A stretch of DNA of 64,000 nucleotides. It comes from Bifidobacterium platyrrhinorum. GTDB lineage: Bacteria > Actinomycetota > Actinomycetes > Actinomycetales > Bifidobacteriaceae. Under the pieces are notes generated by a model. That model worked only from the letters and a program-made list of their open reading frames with translations. It ran no database searches and was not told where the DNA came from. The stretch spans positions 22,224 through 86,223 of the forward strand of contig NZ_WHZV01000010.1 of assembly GCF_010667645.1 (NCBI RefSeq), in the 5' to 3' direction. This document shows positions 27,517 through 36,395 of this stretch, piece by piece (the first letter of the stretch is position 1; each line of letters starts with the position of its first letter). A program made the position numbers and the translations under genes.

Positions 27517-29007
27517 ATGACGTCTGCAACAACGACATACGCGGCGACCTTCGACGCGGGCACCACCGCCCTCAAGGGCGCCCTGGCCGCCCGCGACGGC
27601 CGCATCGTGGCCAGCGCGAGCGAGGACCTCGACCTCATCATCGGCGGTGACCGCCGCGAACAGGACCCGGAAGCATGGTGGCGCGCGTTCCGCGACGTCA
27701 CCCGCCGCATGCTGGACGACGCCTCCCGAAACGAACCCGGATTCCATGCCGGGCTCGTCGCCGGCGTCATCTGCAGCGGGCAGATGCAGGACGTCATCGC
27801 GCTCGACGCGGACCTCGCCCCCGTACGCCCCGCCATCCTCTACTCCGACGGCCGCGCCGGCGAACAGGCCGCGGCCCTCGCCTCGGCGCTCGGCCGGGGA
27901 GACGCGGCGGCCGGCGGATCCCGCTTCCTCTCCATCGTCGGCAACCGGCTCGAAGGCTGCCTGCCATTGCCCAAACTCATGTGGATGCGCGAACGCGAAC
28001 CCGACGCCTACGCGCGCATCCGCCATGTGCTCATCAGCTCGAAGGACCTGCTCGTCGCACGCCTGACCGGCGCGTGCATCGGCGACGTGGCCGCATGCTC
28101 CACCGCCGGCGCCATGGACATCCGCTCCGGCGCATGGCACGCCGGCCTCGTCGCCGCGGCCGGCCTCGACCCGGCGATCCTGCCCGGACTGCACCGCCCG
28201 CAGGACGTGGTCGGCCATGTGGGCGCCGAAGCGTCCGCGCTCACCGGCCTCGCCGCCGGCACGCCCGTGTACGCGGGGTTCGGCGACGCCGGCGCCACCA
28301 CGTTCGCCAGCGGCGTGGGCCATGCCGGGCAATACAACATCAACCTCGGCACCTCCGGTTGGATCGCCACGGTCTCGCCCGGGCCGTTCACCGACAAGCC
28401 CGGCGCCGCGAACCTCGCGTTCGGCGTGGAGCCGGGATTCGTCAACGCCGTGCCGTTCCTCAACGCCGGCGACGTGCACAGGTGGGCCACCGGCGTGCTC
28501 GCCGGCGGCGACTACCGGGCCATGCACCGTCTCGTCGTCTCGTCGCGCCCCGGCGCGAACGGCGTGCTATGCCTGCCGTACCTGGTGGGGGAGCGGTTCC
28601 CGGTGATGAACGCGACCGTCCGCGGCGCCTACGTGGGGCTGGACCCCGACTCCACCCGCGCGGACATGGCCCGCGCCGCGCTCGAAGGCGTCGCGTTCTC
28701 CATCCGCCAGGGCATGGAGGGCTTCGATGCGGCGCCCGAATCGATATCCCTCATCGGAGGCGGCGCGCGCGAGGAGGCCTGGTGCCGCATCATGGCCGAC
28801 GTGCTCGGTCATCCGGTCACCGTGTTCGACCACGCCGACATCCTGCCCTCCGTGGCGCTCGCCTCGCTCGTCTTCGGCGACCCCGACCTGCCGGGCGCGG
28901 TCTGCACCGGCACGTCCTACCGGCCCGACCCGTCCACGCGCGCCGCCTACGACGCGGCGTACGCGCGCTTCCTCGCGCTCTACCCGGCGCTGGCGACGCT
29001 GCGCTGA
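27517..29007 (+). CDS. FGGY family carbohydrate kinase (xylulokinase-like)
   Basis: A 496-residue sugar kinase of the actin-like ATPase fold. Domain I starts TYAATFDAGTTALKGALAARDG (phosphate 1 motif), then WWRAFRDVTRRML, VAGVICSGQMQDVIALD and RPAILYSDGRAGEQAAAL, as in xylulokinases. Domain II has NLGTSGWIATVS (phosphate 2) and ISLIGGGAREEAWCRIMADVLGHPV (adenosine site). It resembles XylB but departs enough in the substrate region (GNRLEGCLPLPKLMWM) that D-xylulose is only one possibility. The start at 27517 (TAAGG upstream) is preferred to an in-frame ATG at 27469, which adds no conserved residues. Confidence 0.8.
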   Translation: MTSATTTYAATFDAGTTALKGALAARDGRIVASASEDLDLIIGGDRREQDPEAWWRAFRDVTRRMLDDASRNEPGFHAGLVAGVICSGQMQDVIALDADLAPVRPAILYSDGRAGEQAAALASALGRGDAAAGGSRFLSIVGNRLEGCLPLPKLMWMREREPDAYARIRHVLISSKDLLVARLTGACIGDVAACSTAGAMDIRSGAWHAGLVAAAGLDPAILPGLHRPQDVVGHVGAEASALTGLAAGTPVYAGFGDAGATTFASGVGHAGQYNINLGTSGWIATVSPGPFTDKPGAANLAFGVEPGFVNAVPFLNAGDVHRWATGVLAGGDYRAMHRLVVSSRPGANGVLCLPYLVGERFPVMNATVRGAYVGLDPDSTRADMARAALEGVAFSIRQGMEGFDAAPESISLIGGGAREEAWCRIMADVLGHPVTVFDHADILPSVALASLVFGDPDLPGAVCTGTSYRPDPSTRAAYDAAYARFLALYPALATLR

Positions 29008-29151
29008 CCCGCCGGGCCGCACCCCGGCCGGAGTCCTCCGCGGCTCCCGGCCCGCCATGCCGGCGCCCCGGAACCGCCCGCATCTCACGATGCGGGTGAA
29101 AGTGGACGGCTCGGGGCCCCTGCGGCCTTCGCGTTGTTACGATGGGGCCTT

Positions 29152-30549
29152 ATGAGCGAGAACATCATGCGAATCATCGACCTTCGAGGCCAAGTCCTGT
29201 CCCGTGCCGAACTGCTGGCCGCGATGCCGCGCGCCGCCATGGGCACCTCCGAGGCCACCGACCTCGTCCGCCCCATCCTCGACGACGTCAAGGAGCGCGG
29301 CGCCGCCGCCCTGCGCGACTTCGAGGAGAAGTTCGACCACGTGCGCCCCGAGCACCTGCGCGTGCCCGAGGAGGAGATCCAGGCCGCGCTGACCACGCTC
29401 GACCCCGAAGTGCGCGCCGCCATCGAGGAATCCGTGCGCCGCGCCCGCGCCGTCGCCGCCAACCAGGTGCCGAAGGACTTCCACACCGACCTCGCGCCCG
29501 GCGCCCGCGTCGCCGAACGCTGGATCCCGATCCAGCGCGTCGGCCTGTACGTGCCCGGCGGCAAGGCCGTCTACCCGTCCTCCGTGATCATGAACGCCGT
29601 GCCCGCGCAGGCCGCCGGCGTCGAATCCCTCGCCATCGCCACCCCGCCGGCCCGCGACGACGCCAAGGGCCTGCCGAACAAGACCATCCTCGCCACCTGC
29701 GCCATCCTCGGCGTGCACGAGGTGTACGCGGTCGGCGGCGCCCAGGCCATCGCCATGTTCGCCTACGGAGCCAAGGGCTCCGAGCCGCAGGACGGCGCCG
29801 TGCTGTGCGACCCGGTCGACAAGATCACCGGCCCGGGCAACATCTTCGTGGCCACCGCCAAGTCCCTCGTCTCCGCGTTCGTCGGCATCGACGCGGTCGC
29901 CGGCCCCACCGAGATCGGCATCATCGCCGACAAGGACGCGAACCCGAGCCTGCTCGCCGCCGACCTCATCGGCCAGGCCGAGCACGACGAGCTCGCCGGC
30001 TCCGTGCTGTTCACCGACTCCCCGGAACTCGCCGGGAAGGTGCAGGAGAACCTCGCCTACCGCGTGCCGCGCACCGAGCACGCCGAGCGCGTCCACACGT
30101 CCCTGTCCGGCACGCAGTCCGCCATCGTCCTGACCGACGGCCTCGACCAGTCCATCGACGCGGCCAACGCGTACGCCGCCGAACACCTCGAGATCCAGAC
30201 CGCCGACGCGGACGCGGTCGTCAAGCGCATCAAGAACGCGGGCGCCATCTTCCGCGGCCCCTACTCGCCGGTCCCGCTCGGCGACTACATGTCCGGCTCC
30301 AACCACGTGCTGCCCACCGGCGGCACCGCCCGCTTCGCCGCCGGCCTCGGCGTGCACACCTTCATGAAGCCCGTCGAGGTCATCGAATACGACGAGGAGG
30401 GCCTCAAGGCCCTCGCCGCGCGCATCAACGCGTTCGCCGTCTCCGAGGACCTGCCCGCCCACGGCGAGTGCGTGCTGTCCCGCTTCGTCAAGGACCCGTA
30501 CGACAAGGAGACCCTGCGCGAGCAGGAGAAGGAAGCCGGTCTGCTGTGA
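29152..30549 (+). CDS. hisD: Histidinol dehydrogenase
   Basis: NAD-dependent, zinc-containing enzyme that oxidises L-histidinol twice to L-histidine. The 465-residue product has the signature VGLYVPGGKAVYPSSVIMNAVPAQ and the NAD/zinc region DKITGPGNIFVATAKSLV, then VAGPTEIGIIADKDANP, LIGQAEHDELAGSVL and SGSNHVLPTGGTARFAAGLGVHTF with metal ligands. First gene of the his run. The stop overlaps the hisC start by four bases. ATG 29152 is taken; ATG 29167 (MRIIDL) is an alternative, because the upstream ribosome binding site is weak. Confidence 0.96.
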   Translation: MSENIMRIIDLRGQVLSRAELLAAMPRAAMGTSEATDLVRPILDDVKERGAAALRDFEEKFDHVRPEHLRVPEEEIQAALTTLDPEVRAAIEESVRRARAVAANQVPKDFHTDLAPGARVAERWIPIQRVGLYVPGGKAVYPSSVIMNAVPAQAAGVESLAIATPPARDDAKGLPNKTILATCAILGVHEVYAVGGAQAIAMFAYGAKGSEPQDGAVLCDPVDKITGPGNIFVATAKSLVSAFVGIDAVAGPTEIGIIADKDANPSLLAADLIGQAEHDELAGSVLFTDSPELAGKVQENLAYRVPRTEHAERVHTSLSGTQSAIVLTDGLDQSIDAANAYAAEHLEIQTADADAVVKRIKNAGAIFRGPYSPVPLGDYMSGSNHVLPTGGTARFAAGLGVHTFMKPVEVIEYDEEGLKALAARINAFAVSEDLPAHGECVLSRFVKDPYDKETLREQEKEAGLL

Positions 30550-31706
30550 GTGCCATCCCCTCGAACCTGCCCCTGCGCAACGATCTGATCGGCGAGGAGC
30601 CGTACGGCGCGCCGCAGCTCGACGTGCCCGTCTGCCTCAACGTCAACGAGAACCCGTACGCGCCGGACCCGGCCGTGTGCGACACGATCGCCCGCCGCGT
30701 GCGCGAGATCGCGCCCACGCTCAACCGCTACCCGGACCGCGAGCACATCGAACTGCGCCGGGCGTTCAGCGACTACCTCGCCCGCGAGTCGGGCACGCGC
30801 CTCGACGTGGACGAACTGTGGGGCGCGAACGGCTCCAACGAGATCATGCTCCAGCTGTTCCAGGCGTTCGGCGGCCCGGGGCGCACCGCGCTCGGCGCCG
30901 ATCCCACGTACTCCATGTACCCGGAGTACGCGCGCGACACGTTCACCGGCTGGAAACTCGCCCACCGCAACGAGGACTTCACGCTCAACGTGGAGAAGAC
31001 CATCGAGGCGATCCGCGAGGTCAAGCCGTCCATGGTGCTGCTCACCAGCCCGAACAACCCCACCGGCACGCCGCTGCCGATGGAGGACATCGAGCTCATC
31101 CTCGCCGCCTGCGAGAAGGCCGAGGTGGCCGGCGCCGGCGAGGGCGTGCACCCGATCCTCGTCATCGACGAGGCGTACGTCGAGTTCCGCAACCCCGGCA
31201 CCCCCAGCGCCGTGAGCCTCATCAAGGACCATCCGAACCTGGCCGTCAGCCGCACGATGAGCAAGGCGTTCGCCTTCGCCGGCGCGCGCGTCGGCTACCT
31301 CGCCGCGTCCAAGGGCATCATCGACTGCGTGCGCATCGTGCGCATGCCGTACCACCTGTCGGCCGTCACGCAGGCCGCCGCCCTCGCCGCGTTCGAGCAC
31401 ACCGACGAGCAGCTCAGCCGCGTCGGCCACCTGCGCGAGACCCGCGAGGCCACCGCCGCATGGCTCAAGGAACAGACCTACAAGGGCGCGCATCTCGAGG
31501 TCGCCGAATCCGGCTCGAACTTCCTGCTGTTCGGCGGCGGTTTCGACAAGCGCGACGCGATCTTCGACGAACTGCTCAAGCGCGGCGTGCTCATCCGCGT
31601 CGTCGGCCCGGACGGCTGGCTGCGCGTGTGCATGGGCACCGACGAGGAGATGGCCCGATTCCGCGAGGCGCTCTCCGAGACCCTGCGTATCGTGGAAGCC
31701 GAATAA
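30546..31706 (+). CDS. hisC: Histidinol-phosphate aminotransferase
   Basis: PLP-dependent class I/II aminotransferase that converts imidazole acetol phosphate to histidinol phosphate. The 386-residue product starts at GTG 30546, overlapping the hisD stop (GTGA), a sign of translational coupling. Motifs are CLNVNENPYAPDPAV near the N-terminus, LWGANGSNEIMLQLFQAFGGPG, VLLTSPNNPTGTPL, ILVIDEAYVEFRNP and the PLP lysine in SRTMSKAFAFAGARVGYL, then the arginine-containing GWLRVCMGTDEEM. It is in operon with hisB. Confidence 0.96.
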   Translation: MSAIPSNLPLRNDLIGEEPYGAPQLDVPVCLNVNENPYAPDPAVCDTIARRVREIAPTLNRYPDREHIELRRAFSDYLARESGTRLDVDELWGANGSNEIMLQLFQAFGGPGRTALGADPTYSMYPEYARDTFTGWKLAHRNEDFTLNVEKTIEAIREVKPSMVLLTSPNNPTGTPLPMEDIELILAACEKAEVAGAGEGVHPILVIDEAYVEFRNPGTPSAVSLIKDHPNLAVSRTMSKAFAFAGARVGYLAASKGIIDCVRIVRMPYHLSAVTQAAALAAFEHTDEQLSRVGHLRETREATAAWLKEQTYKGAHLEVAESGSNFLLFGGGFDKRDAIFDELLKRGVLIRVVGPDGWLRVCMGTDEEMARFREALSETLRIVEAE

Positions 31707-31763
31707 CGTCACGCGAACGACATCACCACGTCGCATCGCAGACTTTTCCGAAGGAGCAACACC

Positions 31764-32366
31764 ATGGCGCGCACCGCGCACATCGTCCGTGAGACCAGCG
31801 AGTCGCACATCGACCTCGAACTGAACCTCGACGGCACCGGCCGGACCGACATCGACACCTCCGTGCCGTTCTACAACCACATGATGAACGCGCTCGGCAA
31901 GCATTCGCTCATCGACCTGAAGATCCACGCGCACGGCGACACCGACATCGACGTGCACCACACCGTCGAGGACACGGCCATCGTGTTCGGCGAGGCGCTC
32001 AGGCAGGCGCTCGGCGACAAGCGCGGCATCCGCCGCTTCGCCGACGCCACCGTGCCGCTCGACGAGGCGCTCGCCAAGGCCGTCGTCGACATCTCCGGCC
32101 GCCCCTACGTGGTGTGCACCGGCGAGCCGGAAGGCTACGAGTACTGCATGATGGGCGGCCACTTCACCGGCTCCCTCGTGCGCCACGTCATGGAGTCGAT
32201 CGCGCTGCACGCCGGCATCTGCCTGCACCTGCAGGTGCTCGCCGGCCGCGACCCGCACCATATCGCCGAGGCCGAGTTCAAGGCGTTCGCGCGTGCGCTG
32301 CGCTTCGCCGTCGAACCCGACCCGCGCATCGAGGGGCTCATCCCCAGCACGAAGGGCTCCCTGTGA
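31764..32366 (+). CDS. hisB: Imidazoleglycerol-phosphate dehydratase (monofunctional)
   Basis: Manganese-dependent dehydratase of histidine synthesis. The 200-residue product equals the monofunctional family size, with no fused phosphatase. The two half-domains each carry a metal motif: [13 protein letters not shown] with [16 protein letters not shown], and [21 protein letters not shown] with [25 protein letters not shown] lies before the start. The stop overlaps the start of the next gene (TGATG), coupling them. Confidence 0.96.
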   Translation: MARTAHIVRETSESHIDLELNLDGTGRTDIDTSVPFYNHMMNALGKHSLIDLKIHAHGDTDIDVHHTVEDTAIVFGEALRQALGDKRGIRRFADATVPLDEALAKAVVDISGRPYVVCTGEPEGYEYCMMGGHFTGSLVRHVMESIALHAGICLHLQVLAGRDPHHIAEAEFKAFARALRFAVEPDPRIEGLIPSTKGSL

Positions 32367-33079
32367 TGTCCGACGACAAGAAGGACGACCAGGGCTTCGA
32401 CGGCCTGTCCGACGAGGAGATCGCCAAGGCGATGGAGGGCTTCGAGCAGGAGTTCGCCTCCGACGCATCCGGCGATTCTTCCGACGCTTCCGACTCCGCC
32501 GACGTGCCGGATGTCCCGGACGGCCTCGGCGCCATCGACGTCCCCGACGACGCCTCCGAGATCGACCCGTCGTTCGGGTTCGAGGACGCGCTCGAGGGCC
32601 TGCTCGGCAACAAGGCGAAGATGGCGGCCATCGTCACCCGCATCGCCTCCGCGCCGCTGCTCGCCGCGTTCTGCCAGCTGTCCGACATCTCCGCCGACTG
32701 CGTGGGCTCCAACCAGGGCGCCATCGCCGTGCTGCGCAACCTCGACGGCGACGCCCCCGAGGCCGCCGCACGCGACATCACCACCGTCGTCGGCGGCATG
32801 AGTGTCGTGCTCGGCGTCAACCGCGCCGACAAGCTCGAGGTCACGATGTACGCCGGCGGCAAGTCCGGCGGCACGCTCGCCCCGCCCATCCTGTTCAATT
32901 CCACGCCGCGCTTCGTCGAGGACCTCATGCTCGGCATCACCACCGTCGCCCAGCTGAAATCCAAGGGCTTCGAGGTGGTCGATTCCGGCTCCATGGACCA
33001 CGACCAGGCCATGAAGGTGATCGCCGACCACACGCGCATGGGGCGCGGCGGCGCCACCCGCGGCTCCAGCATCGCATAG
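32366..33079 (+). CDS. Uncharacterised protein in the his operon
   Basis: A 237-residue cytoplasmic protein of unknown function. ATG 32366 shares its A with the hisB stop, so translation is probably coupled. The first 85 residues are highly acidic and Ser/Asp-rich ([20 protein letters not shown]), likely disordered. Residues about 88-225 form a compact, conserved-looking domain ([23 protein letters not shown], then [25 protein letters not shown], then a Pro-rich [16 protein letters not shown]). The C-terminus is basic and Gly-rich ([14 protein letters not shown]). No transmembrane or catalytic motif is recognisable. Its place between hisB and hisH, in a tight operon, suggests a role linked to histidine synthesis or its control. 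Confidence 0.85.
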   Translation: MSDDKKDDQGFDGLSDEEIAKAMEGFEQEFASDASGDSSDASDSADVPDVPDGLGAIDVPDDASEIDPSFGFEDALEGLLGNKAKMAAIVTRIASAPLLAAFCQLSDISADCVGSNQGAIAVLRNLDGDAPEAAARDITTVVGGMSVVLGVNRADKLEVTMYAGGKSGGTLAPPILFNSTPRFVEDLMLGITTVAQLKSKGFEVVDSGSMDHDQAMKVIADHTRMGRGGATRGSSIA

Positions 33080-33106
33080 GAACCATAAGGGACAAGGAGG
33101 ATTCCC

Positions 33107-33751
33107 ATGACCACCGCAGTCGTGTTCGACTATGGCTTCGGCAATGTGCGTTCCATGGTGCGCGCGCTCGCCCGCCTCGGCGTCGACACCACCCTGACCT
33201 CCGACTACCGCCAGGCGCTCAAGGCCGACGGCCTCGTCGTGCCCGGCGTCGGCGCGTTCGCCGCCTGCATGGAGGGCCTGCGCCACGTGCAGGGCGACCG
33301 TGTGATCATCGACCGTCTGCGCGCCGGGCGTCCCGTGCTCGGCGTGTGCGTCGGCGAGCAGGTGATGTTCGAGACCGGCCACGAGCACGGCGAGAACGCC
33401 GCCGGCGTCGGCCTGATCGGCGGCTCCGTCGACCCACTCGACGCGGACGTCGTGCCGCATATGGGCTGGGACACGGTCGAAGACGCGCAAGGCTCCACGC
33501 TGCTCAAGGGCGTGGAAGACGAGCGCTTCTACTTCGTGCACTCCTACGCGGCCCACGAGGCGAAGGCCAAGGACCTGTCCGGGCTCCAGATCGACATCAC
33601 GGACGACCAGCACGTCACCTGGTGCACGTACGGCCGCAGCCGTTTCGTCGCCGCCTACGAGCGCGGCCCCCTGTCCGCCACGCAGTTCCACCCGGAGAAG
33701 TCCGGCGACGCGGGCGCGCAGCTCCTCGAGAACTGGATCGCCACGTTCTGA
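33107..33751 (+). CDS. hisH: Imidazole glycerol phosphate synthase, glutaminase subunit
   Basis: Class I glutamine amidotransferase that supplies ammonia to HisF. The 214-residue product has the oxyanion/strand motif [16 protein letters not shown] and the nucleophile Cys in [14 protein letters not shown], where the commoner GICLGMQ is replaced. The His-Glu dyad is in [18 protein letters not shown]. The start has a perfect AAGGAGG upstream. HisF is not in the window, so its partner is encoded elsewhere. Confidence 0.95.
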   Translation: MTTAVVFDYGFGNVRSMVRALARLGVDTTLTSDYRQALKADGLVVPGVGAFAACMEGLRHVQGDRVIIDRLRAGRPVLGVCVGEQVMFETGHEHGENAAGVGLIGGSVDPLDADVVPHMGWDTVEDAQGSTLLKGVEDERFYFVHSYAAHEAKAKDLSGLQIDITDDQHVTWCTYGRSRFVAAYERGPLSATQFHPEKSGDAGAQLLENWIATF

Positions 33752-33840
33752 CATCCGGTCGTATCGTTGCCGCCCCGGCCCCTTCCGTGCGGGAGGAACC
33801 GGGGCGAGCCTCAGGAAAACCCCAGAAAGGTGTGATTGCC

Positions 33841-34566
33841 ATGTCCCTTACCCTGCTTCCCGCCGTCGATGTGCGCGACGGCAAGGCCGTGCGCCTGCGC
33901 CAGGGCGAATCCGGCTCCGAGACCGACTACGGTTCCCCGCTCGAGGCGGCCCGCACGTGGGTGGAGTCCGGCGCCGAATGGATCCATCTGGTCGATCTGG
34001 ACGCCGCGTTCGGCACCGGCGACAACCGCGCCCAGCTGCGTGAGATCGTCCACGAGCTCGGCGACCGTGTCAACATCGAGATGTCCGGCGGCGTGCGCGA
34101 CGACGCGTCGCTCGACGCCGCGCTCGAGGCCGGCGCCGCCCGCGTGAACATCGGCACCGCCGCGCTCGAGAACCCCGAATGGACGCGCAAGGTCATCGCG
34201 AAGTACGGCGACCGCGTGGCCGTCGGCCTCGATGTGCGCGGCCACACGCTCGCCGCGCGCGGCTGGACCCGCGAGGGCGGCGACCTGTTCGAGACGATGA
34301 AAATGCTCGACGACGCCGGCTGCTCCCGCTACGTCGTCACCGACGTGGCGCGCGACGGCATGATGAGCGGCCCGAACCTCGACCTGCTGCGCGAGGTCGC
34401 CGATCGCACCGACGCGAAGGTGACCGCCTCCGGCGGCATCTCCAAGCTCGACGACCTGAGGAACATCAAGGAGCTCGCCTCGATCGGCGTCGACTCCGCG
34501 ATCCTCGGCAAGTCCCTCTACGCCCGCGCCTTCACCCTCGAGGAGGCCCTCAAGGTCGCCAAGTGA
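33841..34566 (+). CDS. priA: Phosphoribosyl isomerase, HisA/PriA type
   Basis: (beta/alpha)8-barrel isomerase of histidine synthesis (ProFAR to PRFAR). In many actinobacteria the PriA form also does the TrpF step of tryptophan synthesis. The 241-residue product has the catalytic Asp10 in [18 protein letters not shown] and the second catalytic Asp in [20 protein letters not shown], with phosphate loops [10 protein letters not shown] and [11 protein letters not shown]. Whether it is bifunctional cannot be told from sequence alone; the RDGMMSGPN stretch is of the PriA kind. It is the last his gene here, and a hairpin repeat array follows. Confidence 0.92.
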   Translation: MSLTLLPAVDVRDGKAVRLRQGESGSETDYGSPLEAARTWVESGAEWIHLVDLDAAFGTGDNRAQLREIVHELGDRVNIEMSGGVRDDASLDAALEAGAARVNIGTAALENPEWTRKVIAKYGDRVAVGLDVRGHTLAARGWTREGGDLFETMKMLDDAGCSRYVVTDVARDGMMSGPNLDLLREVADRTDAKVTASGGISKLDDLRNIKELASIGVDSAILGKSLYARAFTLEEALKVAK

Positions 34567-34628
34567 CCAAAGGCCGCCAAATATAATGATGGATGGATCA
34601 TCAAGTGGTCCATAGGTGCTGAATGTCC

Positions 34629-34886
34629 CTCAGCGTCCCCGATTCTCGAAACAACCCCATATCTCGAGAATTGGGGACGCTGAGTTGTTTCCAGCGTCAG
34701 TATTTCTCGAGACAACCTTGGATTTCGAGAATTAGGGACGCTGAGAGGTTTTCAGCGTCAGTATTTCTCGAGACAGCCCCGGATCTTCTCGAGGCATCCT
34801 TGGATCTCGAGAAAACGGGACGCTGAGGGGTTCCCAGCGTCCCTAATTCTCGGGATATGGGTTTTTCTCGAGAAACACCGACGCCA
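34629..34886. repeat. Tandem array of four family B hairpin units
   Basis: Four units of about 52-76 bases at 34629-34684, 34691-34745, 34752-34827 and 34834-34886 are separated by 6-base spacers (TTGTTT, AGGTTT, GGGTTC). Each unit is an inverted repeat with arms of the form CAGCGTCCC-n-ATTCTCGAGA and the complementary TCTCGAGAAT-n-GGGACGCTGAG around a loop of about 13 bases. Unit 3 contains an extra internal CTTCTCGAG half. The array fills the whole space between the convergent priA and DUF2252 genes, ending one base before the latter's stop. The same unit occurs after alr at 2444. Confidence 0.85.
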
Positions 34887-34887
34887 T

Positions 34888-36333
34888 TCACGCGCAGGGG
34901 AGTTCGCCCTTTTTGATCATCTTTTTGAAGACGGCGTAGTCCTCGTCGTTCTGCTCGGCGTAGCTCACGGCGAACGAGGCGATCGCCTGGTCGAACTCGT
35001 CGGAACCGCCCAGATAGTTCGCGATCGCGATCGAATCGCCGGTGCGCGCGTGCGCATGCGCCAGGCACCATGCGCACATGCGCGACAGGTCGGACAACGC
35101 CGTGGCGTTGAGGTTGTCGATGTCGATGGACCCCTTGCCGTTCCACAACTGGCGCACGTAATAGTCGCGTTTCTTGCCGTCCTCGGCGAGGAAGCTTGTC
35201 CAGCCGAGCAGCACATCCGCCGTGGACTGGATCAGCTTCTGGCCCTGCACCACGCGTTCGCCGTGCGTCGCATACGGGGAGGCGCCGCAATAGTGCTCGA
35301 GCACCGAATAGGTGGCCTCCTTCATCTGGATCATCATCGGGTCGTTGATGTCGCGCGCGATCCACACGCTCGCCCACGCACGCTGGCCCACCGAGCCGAC
35401 GCCCACGACCTTGCGCGCCGCGTCTTGATAGCGGAAGTGGTCGAACACCCAGCGGCGGTCCTCGTACAGGGAATGGCGGTAGTTCTCGAACAATGTGTCG
35501 AGACGCGCCTGCAACGCGTCGAGGTCGGCGTAGCCGCCCAGCTCGTTGATCGGCACGAGCTCGGGCGGGTTGGATCTGAACCTCAGCTTGCCGTCCTTGA
35601 ACCGGCACAGTTTCGCGGCGGCCGCGTCGTTGTCCTTGAGCAGCGCCTTCATCGCCGCCTGGCGCAGCGTGCCGTTGCGCTTGCCCCCGGCGTTCGTCTC
35701 GAAGCGGTCGAGCGTCTCCTCCACGTCGAGATGCTCGTACCAGGCGTCCAGATAGTCCATTTCGGAGAACCATTTGATGCGTTCGCGGTATTCGCGCGTG
35801 CATTGGAGCACCGCGGCGCGGATGTCCTTCTCCTTGATTTTGTTGGCGCGACCGCAGATCTCCACCGACACGGCGAGACGCTTGAGGTCCCACTCCCAAG
35901 GGCCGGTGGCGGTCTCGTCGAAGTCGTTGATGTCGAACACGAGACGGGCGGAGGGGGAGCGGAAGATGCCGAAGTTGCCGATGTGCGCGTCGCCCACGCA
36001 CTGCACGGGGATGCCGGTGACCGGCGTGGTCGCCAGGTCGTTCGTCATGATGAGCACGGTGCCGCGGTAGAAGGTGAACGGGCTGGCGCTCATGCGCTTG
36101 TAGCGCAACGGGATGAGGTCGGGCACGCGGATCGCGGACTGCTCCTCGAGCAACCCGATCGCCTCGCGGCGTCCCGATTGCACCTGCCAGACGGCGTGCG
36201 ATTCGAGCGGCGCCTTCGCGCGGGCGGCGATGCCGGCGCGGGAACGGCCGCGCGGTTCGGACTTCCGCTCCCACGAGGAGACGTCGACGGGAGGATTGGC
36301 CGAGGGGGAGAGATGATCTGCTGCTTCGCTCAT
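34888..36333 (-). CDS. DUF2252 family protein
   Basis: A 481-residue cytoplasmic protein of the uncharacterised DUF2252 family. The conserved blocks are YKRMSASPFTFYRGTVLIM, VQCVGDAHIGNFGIFRSPSARLVFDINDFDETATGPWEWDLKRL and VGVGSVGQRAWASVWIA. The GDAH-x3-NFG and DFDE pair looks like the catalytic loop and metal motif of protein-kinase/aminoglycoside-kinase-like folds, so an ATP-dependent small-molecule or protein kinase activity is possible but unproven. It is divergent from glnA across about 60 bases. Confidence 0.88.
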   Translation of the reverse strand: MSEAADHLSPSANPPVDVSSWERKSEPRGRSRAGIAARAKAPLESHAVWQVQSGRREAIGLLEEQSAIRVPDLIPLRYKRMSASPFTFYRGTVLIMTNDLATTPVTGIPVQCVGDAHIGNFGIFRSPSARLVFDINDFDETATGPWEWDLKRLAVSVEICGRANKIKEKDIRAAVLQCTREYRERIKWFSEMDYLDAWYEHLDVEETLDRFETNAGGKRNGTLRQAAMKALLKDNDAAAAKLCRFKDGKLRFRSNPPELVPINELGGYADLDALQARLDTLFENYRHSLYEDRRWVFDHFRYQDAARKVVGVGSVGQRAWASVWIARDINDPMMIQMKEATYSVLEHYCGASPYATHGERVVQGQKLIQSTADVLLGWTSFLAEDGKKRDYYVRQLWNGKGSIDIDNLNATALSDLSRMCAWCLAHAHARTGDSIAIANYLGGSDEFDQAIASFAVSYAEQNDEDYAVFKKMIKKGELPCA

Positions 36334-36345
36334 GATTCGCTACTG

Positions 36346-36371
36346 TACCGCGGCGGTAACAAACCCCTAAC
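36346..36371. promoter_or_regulatory. Possible GlnR-type box between DUF2252 gene and glnA
   Basis: GTAACAAACCCCTAAC contains AC-n9-AC (AC at 36359-36360 and 36370-36371), the minimal spacing reported for actinobacterial GlnR binding sites. It is preceded by the short palindrome TACCGCGGCGGTA (36346-36358). The location 25-50 bases before the glnA start fits nitrogen control, but the motif is short and may be chance. Confidence 0.35.
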
Positions 36372-36395
36372 ACGTGGGTGTGAGGATTGGTGCCT

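Noticed and set aside
29008..29151. Possible T-box or his attenuator upstream of hisD
   Set aside because: No T-box sequence, no histidine-codon-rich leader and no clear terminator/antiterminator pair could be seen.
34629..34886. Possible CRISPR array
   Set aside because: The repeats are mirror-image arms within units with 6-base spacers, not direct repeats with unique spacers of 30-40 bases, and no cas genes are near.
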